A stretch of DNA of 64,000 nt from positions 309,986-373,985 of the forward strand of contig JAIVFJ010000045.1 of the NCBI GenBank assembly GCA_025765615.1. The letters are read 5' to 3'. Shown here in pieces: positions 55,435-64,000 of the stretch. Source of the stretch: Zopfochytrium polystomum. Lineage: Eukaryota > Chytridiomycota > Chytridiomycetes > Chytridiales > Chytridiaceae. Position numbers and translations under genes: made by a program. Each line of letters begins with the position of its first letter. Position 1 is the first letter of the stretch. The notes under the pieces are model-generated. The model did not search any database, was not told the origin of the DNA, and saw only the letters and a program-made list of their open reading frames with translations.

Positions 55435-56668
55435 ATGGGGGTAAGCGCTGGCGCGAGGAGGAGTCGCTGCGTCCGTCAGTGGTGCGAGCCGTACTTGACC
55501 GCCTTTTAAAAAAATTTCAAAGCCACAGCAGACTTCAGTGACGACCAACACATCTTTGCGGATCCTCCTCCCATTCCACGTTGCGATCGAGATCTGCGAC
55601 TACCTCCCATCGCCGCGCGATCGCTTCCTGCTCGCTTCGCTTCTCCGCCTGCCCGCGATCCAAGCGGAAGCCCTGCTGCTCACTATAAACGACGGCCTCC
55701 TCGACTTCTGCGGCGATGCCGACGTCCTCGATCACTTCCTTCGCCACCTGCCCCGCGATCAACTCCGCAACGCGTACACGCACAACGCCATCGACTATGA
55801 GGATTCGTTGGAGGTTCTGCAGTGGTGGAAGGACAGCGGGCTGGAGATGAGGTACACAGATTGTGCAATCCGCCGGGCATGTGAAGAGGGACGTATCGAC
55901 ATCTTGCAATGGTGGAAAGACAGCGGGCTTTCCCTCAAGTACGGCGAATCGGTAGTTAAAAACGCCTCAGGATCCGGCCAGATCGATATCTTGCAGTGGT
56001 GGAAGGACAGCGGGCTCCAGATCAAGTATGATGAATCGGCTGTACGAAAGGCGTCGGAATACTGTCGGATTGACGTCCTGCAATGGTGGAAAGACAGCGG
56101 GCTTGAAGTCAAGTACGACAAGGAAGCGCTGAATTCAGCGAGCGAGAGGGGTCACCTACAAGTGCTGCAGTGGTGGAAGGACAGCAGGCTACCGCTCATA
56201 TATGACGCTGGAGCGGTGGACCGGGCGTCAAGGGCAGGACATACGAACGTGCTGCAGTGGTGGAAGGATAGTGGACTTGAGTTCATGCGCACTGACAAAG
56301 CAGTGAGCGGGGCAAGTTATCATGGACGCACTGAGACATTGCAATGGTGGAAAGAGAGCGGCTACGATCTCAAGAATATTGCGGCCCCGATTGTGTCTGC
56401 CGCCTGGTCTGGTTCCATGCAGAGCTTACGGTGGTGGAAGGAAAGTGGGCTGGTGATTGACGGGCGTGAACTTGATCTTCGTGGTACCGACGATGTCAAA
56501 GTCCTTAATTGGTGGGAGGAGTCGGGTTATTTCGCGCAGTGGCTTCAGAGTCAGCAGGACCCACGCGGAACGGTACAGGAAGTCTTTCTTGACGGGACAG
56601 TGTTGTTCGGTGGTAACTTGGTTTTTGACTGGTGGTCGAAGGTGCTTGATGGGTTGCCAAAAGACTGA
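55435..56668 (+). CDS. Solenoid protein of about ten LQWWKDSGL-type repeats
   Basis: The long frame begins with no ATG until residue about 106, so an upstream exon is needed. ATGGGG at 55435-55440 followed by gtaagc, with an acceptor at 55527-55528 (ccacag), joins in phase 0 to QTSVTTNTSLRILLPFHVAIEICDYLP. I take this micro-exon as the probable start. Residues about 10-80 are an F-box-like helical start. About ten repeats of roughly 34 residues follow, each ending in LQWWKDSGLE-KY and spaced by A-RAS-RGH-type helices. The Trp-Trp pair is kept in nearly all copies. The layout resembles ankyrin repeats but with its own consensus. Likely a protein-interaction scaffold in the cytosol; exact role unknown. 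No frameshift is seen. Confidence 0.7.
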
Positions 56669-56689
56669 TTAGGTGGATTTCGTAGCACT

Positions 56690-57620
56690 TACGCGCATAA
56701 AATTATGAATGTTTGGAGATCCCTTTTGTAAGTTGCAAGCACACGACCTGGTACCCCTGCGGCACATGGAAGATGAAGCCGAAGACGACATTGTCGCCAC
56801 TACTTTGGTTGCTAGTCCCACCCAGCTCGCTCTACGGCCCTCTGTATAGCTAACCCCTTTTTTTTTCTTTTTTTCTTTTTTTTTTTGACGCAAAGACAGG
56901 CGCACTGGATTTTGCACCGCGAGGGCTCAGCGATTTTGTTTATTTCGTGCACATCAACCGCGAGCTCATAATTGGTGCGGCTGAGGATCGCGTCAACGTT
57001 TGGAGCCGCTTGTCGAAAACCATTGCGAGAACTTTTAGAAAGGCAAAGGGCGTGCGTGGCAGCGTCGATGTTAGTAATGGTCTCATTGTGTTGCGCATTT
57101 CCGACACTGCAGTCCAAGTGCTCTGTCTGCATTCTGGCGATGTTGTTTACACGCAAGAACTTGAAACCATGTTCATGTGGATTCAGCTTGAAAACTCAAT
57201 CCTGGCAGTCGGAGGCCAATATGGAATTGGTGCGTGGGACATTCGATCTCGCAAGCATCTTTTTGGGGAATCTCGCAGAAGCTAGTTGGTTATACTCAGT
57301 CTACACAGCGGCATCCTGTTGGCTAAGAGCAAAACAACAACTGGAAATTTAACAAGTATGAAGATTCATGATCTATCCCGTTGTGGGCAGATCTTGCGCA
57401 CTCTCCCTCCGCAAAAGTTTGGCGACTTCTTTTCAGGGTTATGTCTGCATGCATCAGGTGTTGTAGCTGGCCTATCAGTAAGAGAAAAATCTGCTTCAAG
57501 AAGCTCAGTATACTAATGTGCGTTCCTCCATTCTCTTGTGCTAGACTGGTGAAGTGCTCATGCTGGACTTTGACTGGGGCATTCCACATGCCCATGAATT
57601 TATGGAGCTGAGGAGATAAC
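56690..57620 (+). pseudogene. WD40-protein relic
   Basis: Fragments read INRELIIGAAEDRVNVWSR, AVQVLCLHSGDVVYTQEL, YGIGAWDIRSRKHLFGE, then LCLHASGVVAGLS and TGEVLMLDFDWGIP. These are WD40 blades with typical WD and GD spacing. No in-frame ATG opens the frame (the longest ORF starts at a GTG at 56947). Frames change between blades. The last blade resembles that of the F-box/WD40 gene at 45636. Composition is more AT-rich than that gene, so it is an old copy or a distant relative. Confidence 0.5.
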
Positions 57621-58742
57621 TGGGTCTCCTTTGCCAAAAGCAATGTGTCAAAGGGGCTGAAGAGCGGTGGATGAAGAACTGTTAGTCTGTTTTGGGACAG
57701 GTTTTTCGAAAATCAACACAAAACAACATGAAGAGCAAGTCAAAATATGCATAAGTCAAAATTGAAGAAGTCGCTTTCGTGTTTCACTAAGAACAGGGAA
57801 TCACGCTACGGAGAGATTGAGCTCAGTATTTGTGAGCAGTGTTGTTGGCTGCTGTATGATGTCCACAGGTACATTGCCTTGACCAGAGTGGGCAGATGTT
57901 CGAGCTGGTTCGTATCAGCTCTGGTACATACACTGACCAAATGCTCTGAACTAAGGCTGTTGCGGCAGTTGCAAAGAATGCTGCACTGCACAGTACTTGT
58001 TCACAGTATCTTCCACCAGGTAGAGTGACTGACCATTTTGCTTTTTTCCGAGATATTGAAGATAAAGATTTTTGCCATCAGCAAGAATAGTCTTAAAATT
58101 GGTAATGCCCAGGGTTGCCCAATGGCCAACAACCCGGCTCACATTTTCCTTATTGGTTATTTTTTTTTGGGTTTAAGGGGGCGGTGCGATATTGAAAGTA
58201 GAGGGATGAATGCTTTTAGTTTTGAAGCTTGAGGCCTGGAGTTCTACCTGCAGCACGCATATGGCAAAGATAGATTAAATACCTCAATTGACCAAGACGA
58301 CTGCTTCTTGTGGCCTTCTTGTTTTTGTTTCGAGGGGAGTGGAGGGGAAGCGGTTGAGAATAAATTTTTTCGGGTTTTTGAGACAATCTCCACTTGGTCA
58401 CGTGCTCTCGATGACCGTCCAAATCAGGCGCGCACAGTGTGAAATGGTGATTGCGAAGAAGACCTGGGAATCCACAGAGAGGGGAACGAACGATTTGGGA
58501 AGTGGACGTTTGAGGAGGAACCAGCGGGTGGGCTGTTTGGTGGGTCTCACACAACACAGTGCGTTGCGCAGCGACGCGAAAAGAGAGGGAGGGCGGCTGT
58601 ACCTTAGCAACCAATGCCACACAAAGGCAGAAGGAGAGAGGGATGGTCCCCGTCTGCAACTGCATCCGCCAAAAGAGCAGCGCCATTATCATCATCATCG
58701 TCGTCGTCGTCACCGTCGACTTCATCATTATCATCACCATTA
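57621..58742. other. AT-richer region, no gene recognised
   Basis: Contains a 93-codon Cys/Leu-rich ORF (57747-58028) of no known family, and a (CAT)n/(CGT)n-like stretch near 58690-58745. Confidence 0.4.
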
Positions 58743-59542
58743 TCATCGTCTGTCAGGCAATACGAATGTTTTTTTCCTTCTCTTCCGTTTCAACGCGCTA
58801 ACCCTAACCCTAATCCTGCACAATAATAGAAGACACCAGGGAAAATTGGTCCCAAGAAATTCAGCAATGTCAGCGTGCCCACATCTTTTGGCAATATCCA
58901 AAGGTCTTTCACCATCTGAGTTAACAGCAGAAGCATCTGCGTTCTTAGTGAGCAGCAGCTTCACAACGTCCAAATGCCCATTCTTAGCTGCAATATGGAG
59001 TGATGTTGCATTGTTTTTGGTCTCAGCATCCACAGTGGCACCCTGCTGCACCAACCACTTCACAACTTCCAAATGGCCGTACTGAGATGCAATGTGGAGT
59101 GGTGTCCACTTGTCCATCGCCTCAGCATCCACAGTGGCACCCTGCTGCACCAACCACTTCACAACTTCCAAATGGCCCTTTTCAGAGCCAACATGGAGTG
59201 GAGTCCTTCCAGTCAAGTCAACTTCACCAAGGCTGCTGCTATTTGCAAGAAACCATTCATGAAGTTGCTGTTCATCATGAATGCTTTCAAAAAAATGCCA
59301 TTTGGGATCTGTGTTTGTCTTTTTTTTTTGGTGAGAATTCAATCAGCCGAAAAATAATTAACACAACTTACAGCTTTTTGCAATTCGTTCATCCATTTTC
59401 CAATAGTATCTGTGCAGCCGTATTTGGAGGCTGTCTTTCCATGTGCATCAACAAGGCTGTGATCAGCCCCCATCCCCAAAAGGGCAAGAACTATTTGCGA
59501 ATGTCCGTTCATTGCTGCAACCATTAAAGGGGTCCTGTTCAC
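58743..59542 (-). CDS. Ankyrin-repeat protein
   Basis: Minus strand. The 5' exon (from about 59542) gives NRTPLMVAAMNGHSQIVLALL, a partial ankyrin unit; the region continues into the next exon after an intron near 59365-59310. That exon holds at least four full repeats: GRTPLHVGSEKGHLEVVKWL, WTPLHIASQYGHLEVVKWL, TSLHIAAKNGHLDVVKLLL and ERPLDIAKRCGHADIAEFL. The exon junction needs one extra base to keep the frame, so either the splice sites or the sequence are slightly wrong. The last 30 codons read through a telomere-like repeat and are probably not native. Two successive units are nearly identical at the DNA level, showing recent repeat duplication. A protein-binding role is likely. Confidence 0.6.
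58798..58816 (-). repeat. Telomere-like CCCTAA repeat (about 2.5 units)
   Basis: ctaaccctaaccctaatcc in the interior of the window, matching the TTAGGG repeat of most fungi. Others: one unit at 59838-59848 and two at 60170-60183 (agggttagggtta, opposite orientation). Confidence 0.7.
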
Positions 59543-59619
59543 TTCACCATATTCATCTTGTCACCCCAACTATTGCCTCTGGAATCAACATCTTCACCTC
59601 CTTCCTCAATGAAAGATCT

Positions 59620-59860
59620 GCATGCTGACGTCAATCCTCTTATTCGAAGAGGACAAGGACAAGGAAACGAAGCGAGTCAACCATTTTGCGGAAGATCCAT
59701 CGCAAAGCTGCTACTCGGTCTGCGGTGGAACAAAGACCCACACACCGGTATGAGTTGCTTCGCTTTTTACTTCGCCGATCGTGCTTGGCTGACACCTTTC
59801 AATATGACGAAAATACAGACGGATTGCAGCAAGAAGATAACCCTAACCATTTCTTTTTAA
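59620..59860 (+). pseudogene. Partial duplicate of the unknown Cys-containing exon at 60768-61060
   Basis: The frame reads EDKDKETKRVNHFAEDPSQSCYSVCGGTKTHT and matches DKGKENKVINHYEEDPSQSCYTVCGGQKTH of the downstream copy. It ends at a stop soon after. A later segment (acctttcaatatgacgaaaa) also matches the downstream copy. No start codon or signal peptide is attached. Confidence 0.5.
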
Positions 59861-60437
59861 GCAGACGACGTTTTCGGTGGTGGGTGGCGGCAGCGGCGCA
59901 GCTCAGATGGCAACGTCATGCTCCAACGGTTCGCGTTCACAGGGCTTGAAACAGTTCAGCAAGCTTTTGGCGTCTGCTTTTCGCCTCCGCACTTCCACCG
60001 CGGTCGGAAACAGCAGTTATTGTAATACAGCGACACGCGTCGACCGAAGCAACAGCGTCATTGCTGTTTGCGCCATTCCGTCGACCGATTGCGCGCTGGC
60101 GAGGCTCAGTACTTGGCTGCGCCACGGCCAATTCATCCACGCCAGTGTGAGCGGGCTCAGCAAGGGAGTCAGGGTTAGGGTTAAGACAAAATTCATGGCG
60201 GCGGGGACTATCAAGCGGACGTGGGCGAAGCACATTTTGTGCGCCCCAGACTCCGCGCCGATGCTCGCGGTGAAAGCTAACTTCTTTTGCAAGGCGTGGG
60301 AGCATGTCAGAAATTCACCCGCGCGCAACGGGAGGAACCAGAGGAAAGAGCAAACGACCAATAGAGTGAAAGTGAAAATAGAAGAACAAGACAGGTCTGC
60401 TAGCGCCCGGTGACGGCAAGGAAACCCATCGCACGCG

Positions 60438-61110
60438 ATGATCATTTCCAATGCCATCGCAGTCGCAGCCCTTGGCTGTATTGTGTGGAGCGCTCCAGCT
60501 GGCAGAGGCATCGCCAGCTCCACTGCGCAGCGACGAGCACTCCTCAATTTTCCCTGCTCGTTGAGCGCTCGCCCCCCAATGCTCCGCTTTAAGCCTCGCT
60601 GGCAAGTTGTTCCGTCGCATCGAGTCCATCTCCACGGAGATCAACGCAACCAGCGCCGCCATCGCCGCCACTCAAGGAGCAAATGCTCTTGTAGAGGTAC
60701 GGCCCAAATTTGCTTCGTGCTGTGAAGCCCCTTTCTGTGTTTACACAATATCACTCACATTTTTATGTAGGAGCACCACCGTACGAAAATTGCTCAACAG
60801 GCAACCCAGAAGAGGTTCAAGAACGGTTTCGAGTAGGACAAAGGCAAGGAAAACAAGGTCATCAACCACTACGAGGAGGATCCGTCGCAAAGCTGCTATA
60901 CGGTCTGCGGCGGCCAAAAAACACACAAGCTGGTTGGGATTTTCATTTATTCCTTCGGTTGGCACAAGGGCATTAGGTGGAAGACTTTCAATCGCACAGA
61001 TCGACTGCAGCAAGAGCGAGGCGAAGCTTGGCGCGGGTCGAGAGACGCGACACGAGCAAGGACCGACTTGCGGACGACGAGGCGATGGTGAGGGGTCCCT
61101 CAGTATGCCG
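60438..61110 (+). pseudogene. Putative small secreted protein, unknown family, with in-frame stop
   Basis: MIISNAIAVAALGCIVWSAPA is a good signal peptide. After a frame break, FRRIESISTEINATSAAIAA leads to a donor gtacgg at 60697, and an acceptor near 60766 opens EHHRTKIAQQATQKRF. A TAG at about 60833 interrupts just before DKGKENKVINHYEEDPSQSCYTVCGG. The SCYTVCGG block is shared with the fragment at 59620. I do not recognise the family. Confidence 0.4.
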
Positions 61111-61160
61111 AAAAAGGCTCTGCAAAAGTTTATTCTGATTGACCTTCTTGAATCCTCTAG

Positions 61161-62157
61161 GCCGACGAAACTCGCACAGGAGACCAGCCTCTCGACAACC
61201 TCTTCCTACAAGCCGTCTCCCAATCATCACCCTCCACGGCCGACACCACCACCACAACCCCCTACCCCCCAAACCCTCCCCGTCCCCGTCACTGCCCCAC
61301 CCTTCGCCCCCTCCTCCTCCTCCTGGCCACCATCTTCACCCTCACCTCCCTCTCCCTCCTCGCCCTCTCCCTCTCCACCCGCTTACCCAACCCCCACTCC
61401 CCCAGCCCCTCTCCCCTTACCCAACCGCCTCGCCACCGACCTCGCCACAATAGCCCCGCACCGCAAACCCTTCCTCGTCGGCGAATTCGGCCTCACCGCG
61501 ACCTCCAACGTCCGCGACCTCCTCACGGCCGTGACGACCGCGAACGCCTCCTGCGTCGGCGCGATGCTGTGGAGCCTGCGGTTCCGCGCGAGGGACGGCG
61601 GGTTTTACGTGCATGACGAGGGTGGCGGATATGAGGCGTACCATGATCGCGGCGGGGCGGGGATGGGTGCGGGGGTGGTGCGGGCGGCGGGGTTTGGCGC
61701 AGATGAAGGGGCGGTGATGGCGTTGATGCGCGGGGCCGCGGCAGCGGTCTCGCGGGTGAGCAACGCGTCGCTGGCCGTTGTTCCCGCGCCGCCGCCGGTG
61801 GTGCTGCGGACGGGCAATGCGACGACGGTCGCGAACGGGACGGCGGTTGTTGGGGTGCGGTGGAGGGGGTCCGTGGGCGCCGCGCGGTACCGGGTCGAGC
61901 GGTCGGTGGTCGGAGCGGCGGAGGGGTTTGTGGTGGTGACGGAGGACGGGAGCGAGGCGGTTGCGGCGGGTGGGACTGCGGCGGCTGCGGAGGCAATGTT
62001 TGTGGACGAGGTCGGGGCGGGGGTGAAGGCGGCGTGGTATCGAGTGACGGGATGGAGTTCGGCGGGGGTACGGGGAAATGTCGGAGGCGGTCAGGTTGGT
62101 TTGATTGTTGCGGGTCCTTGTTTGTGTTGCCTCTTCTTTTGTTCTTGGTTCTCATAG
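61161..62157 (+). pseudogene. Membrane-anchored GH5-like glycosidase, truncated
   Basis: After an acceptor at 61159-61160 the first frame gives ADETRTGDQPLDNLFLQ and a Pro/Thr tail, then a hydrophobic helix (LRPLLLLLATIFTLTSLSLL). It has the look of a type II membrane anchor. A +1 shift in a C-rich stretch near 61390-61430 leads to the frame with KPFLVGEFG (catalytic Glu of GH5-type enzymes), GAMLWSLRFR, and GGFYVHDEGGGYEAYHDRG. This is the C-terminal part of a mannanase/cellulase-like TIM barrel. A fibronectin-III-like segment (GVRWRGSVGAARYRVER to AWYRVTGW) follows. The first two-thirds of the barrel are missing, so the gene is a deletion derivative. Downstream stop at 62155. Confidence 0.5.
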
Positions 62158-62670
62158 TCGTTGGGTGAAACAGGGCGCACCAGCCAGGTGTGCCTCGGAT
62201 GTGTCTTTCATGAAACAGGCTAAAAAAAAAAAATTAAAGTTAAAAAATTACAAAAAAAAACTTCCCCGCGGTGGCTGAGCCTGCCTGCCGGACTTGCAAA
62301 AATGTGCAAGATTCTGTATCACCTCCGCAAAGTGCGCTTCCACAAAAAAGGTCCGAGTTTTTACTGCGCGAGGCATGGCGCTGCCGTCGTTTGTTAGAAC
62401 ACTCATTTTGCGGCGGAATGTTCGAAAGTGAGCAAGTGGTAGGCTCCCTCACCATAACAGGGAAAAGACTCATTCCACCGTGACAGAGGCACTCAGATTT
62501 CTTTCAATATAAGTCCAAATTGTTTGCAAAGTACGGCATAACGTCTCGACAAAAAGAAAAAATGTATTTTCTGAGCTTAAGCCAGTTGAAAAACTCGGCC
62601 AATGCGATTGTTGCCGCAGATATCTTGATAGATGCAATTTCTTCACTTCAAAGTGAGGGCAACGCGACTA
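62158..62670. other. Intergenic, no gene recognised
   Basis: 3' flank of the ADP-ribosyltransferase-like gene on the other strand; poly-A near 62223-62233. A 70-codon ORF at 62271 has no motif. Confidence 0.6.
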
Positions 62671-63862
62671 TTATTTTGTCTTTCTGGGAAGTGCCTTTCC
62701 AGCAGGAGATTTGCCCTTAGCTGCACGCGCCACGGGATTTGTGGGTGATGTGGGGCCGGCCCTATCATTCACCGTAGCTCGTTTGTTCTTGAAGGGCGTC
62801 TGACTATTTGAGACCCGTTTCGCGTTACTCGACTGTTCACAAAGGAGGGGTGGGGAATTTTGTTGTTTGAAACATTGAAGAAAAAATGAGTGCAAGGCAA
62901 ACCAACAAAGACAGTACCTTTGCCCCGGTCTTGTTCTTGCACGCCTTGCCGCCGCTACCCGCAGCGCGTCTCCGTAGCCCGCCGATCTCGACGATGCAGT
63001 CCTTTGGGATCGCACCCTCCACAAGCACCTCCTTGTCGTCCTTGGACCAGATGTGAGCGCGCGTGCGGACCTGCTTGTGCGTCGACTTTTGCACGTCGTA
63101 GCCGCCTTCCTCGTGGTTCCAGGGGCCGCGGTCGGTCCGGTCCCAGTCGGACCCCAGGTGCGTCACTCGGCCTCCCAGAGTTGAGAGGTCCTTGATCTTG
63201 TCCTGCGGCAGCTTTGTGCGGTCGATCTGTCGGTTTCGTGTTCCATTCGAGGAGAAAACCTTCACCAGAGCGAACCCGCAAAGAGAGAAAACAAAAGAGA
63301 GAAAACAGCAGGGCGATCCCCACCAAGAGTACCCCCCGATTCCGTACCTTTGCAATTTTTCCGTTACCGAAGTCGCCGCTGGCGTATCGCTTGGCCTTCT
63401 CACTGTCTGTGGTCGTGGAGATGAAGTTGCTTGGATGCGACACCATGTTGCCTACGTGGCATGCGGGGCAGCTGGAAGGGTTGCTGCACTCGGAACCTAT
63501 CATAAAAAAGAAATTCCGCAAGGGGGTTGGAAGTGGAAGTAAGAAGCCTGCAAGTAATGAACGGCCCAAAGCAGCCAGAGCCTCACACTTGTTTTTCGGA
63601 TCGACTTGTTTCAGGTACTGCGCAGTGGGTCGGATCTCGCCGTGAGACTTCAAGCTGGAGACGTCGTGGTCGTTCAGCGCGCGATACAGGTACTTGTCCT
63701 TGTCATCTGCCATAGAGAGGAGAAGGGTTGTCACTTTGCCTCCAAGAAACCAACTGCTCACATACCTGCGGCGAAGACGGGGCCGCTGTTACAGAGGACG
63801 AAGAAGAGGGTGGCGAGCGCGGTCAGGAAAGAGCAGGCGGAGCGGAGTGATTGGGTCTTCAT
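62671..63862 (-). CDS. ADP-ribosyltransferase-like secreted protein, copy 3 (divergent, intact)
   Basis: Five exons on the minus strand: 63862-63766, 63706-63587, 63496-63348, 63226-62918 and 62832-62671. All junction phases agree; 837 nt, 278 aa. Signal peptide in LRSACSFLTALATLFFVLC. The mature protein has KYLYRAL (candidate Arg), an extra Cys-rich insert CSECSNPSSCPAC, then SNFISTTTDSEKAKRYA (S-T-T segment). KEVLVEGAIPKDCIVEI follows, with a Glu directly before the Val of the E-V-x6-I-P pattern. A basic tail (PAGKALPRKTK) ends it. It is only distantly related to copies 1 and 2 but keeps the same order of blocks. Such proteins in this fold transfer ADP-ribose from NAD+ to a host or competitor target; the target here is unknown. 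Opposite orientation to copies 1-2 and 53 kb away, so it is a dispersed paralogue. Confidence 0.65.
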
Positions 63863-64000
63863 CCCTTTTTTTTCTTGGTTTGCTACGCGCGCTCTCTCTC
63901 TCTTACTCTCTCTCTCTCAGCCTGTCCTCTCTCTCTCTCTCTCTGTCTCTTGACCGAGTCTCTCTCTAGACAGAGCCGTGCATGAAGAGGAGTCTCTCTG
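63863..64000 (+). other. CT-rich region upstream of copy 3
   Basis: (CT)n-rich stretches at 63891-63966 lie upstream of the minus-strand gene, probably in its promoter or 5' UTR. Confidence 0.7.

Noticed and set aside
1..64000. CRISPR array, bacterial operon or prophage
   Set aside because: No spaced direct repeats; introns and gene families are eukaryotic.

Overview
The window looks like nuclear DNA of a fungus, most likely a zoosporic (chytrid-type) one. Genes are split by short GT-AG introns of about 60-160 nt. The gene families are fungal: a TOK-type two-pore potassium channel, an RTA1-like membrane protein, a HET-domain protein, a laccase-like multicopper oxidase, a GH3 beta-glucosidase and an Mpo1/YGL010w-like protein. 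There is also a solenoid protein built from LQWWKDSGL-type repeats, which I recall from chytrid genomes. The phylum call is inference; no rRNA or other marker gene is present.

Layout. 1-16.5 kb: a duplicated array of two gene types, a small secreted ADP-ribosyltransferase-like protein and a type II membrane protein with a large glycosylatable ectodomain. Decayed copies lie between the better ones, a transposon-rich, lower-GC island (3.3-9 kb: mariner-type fragment, two solo LTRs) interrupts the array, and a HET-domain gene follows it. 17-28.7 kb: a MINPP/phytase-type phosphatase, a four-exon heliorhodopsin (the most notable gene here), an Mpo1-like protein, an intact six-exon TOK-type channel and an RTA1-like protein. 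28.7-53 kb: a decayed Mutator-like transposase, a secreted reprolysin-type metalloprotease, a second TOK-type channel with frameshifts, a full ABCB-type transporter, a laccase, an F-box/WD40 protein, a Cys/His-motif protein and a GH3 beta-glucosidase. 53-64 kb: a third, relic TOK copy, the LQWWKDSG-repeat protein, a WD40 relic, an ankyrin protein, telomere-like repeats, a duplicated unknown exon, a GH5-like fragment and a third ADP-ribosyltransferase-like gene.

Function. Several products are secreted degradative enzymes (phosphatase, metalloprotease, laccase, GH3), fitting an osmotrophic saprobe or parasite. A second group acts in membranes (heliorhodopsin, TOK channels, ABCB, RTA1). The ADP-ribosyltransferase-like, type II membrane and HET genes at the left resemble an expanding accessory locus, possibly for interaction with other organisms; that role is inference.

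Caution. About ten otherwise well-conserved genes carry single-base frameshifts, nearly all of the +1 (extra base) kind, while others are perfectly open. Removing the extra bases makes the spliced phosphatase, metalloprotease and laccase lengths exact multiples of three, so many are probably sequence errors; read data are needed before any is called a pseudogene.
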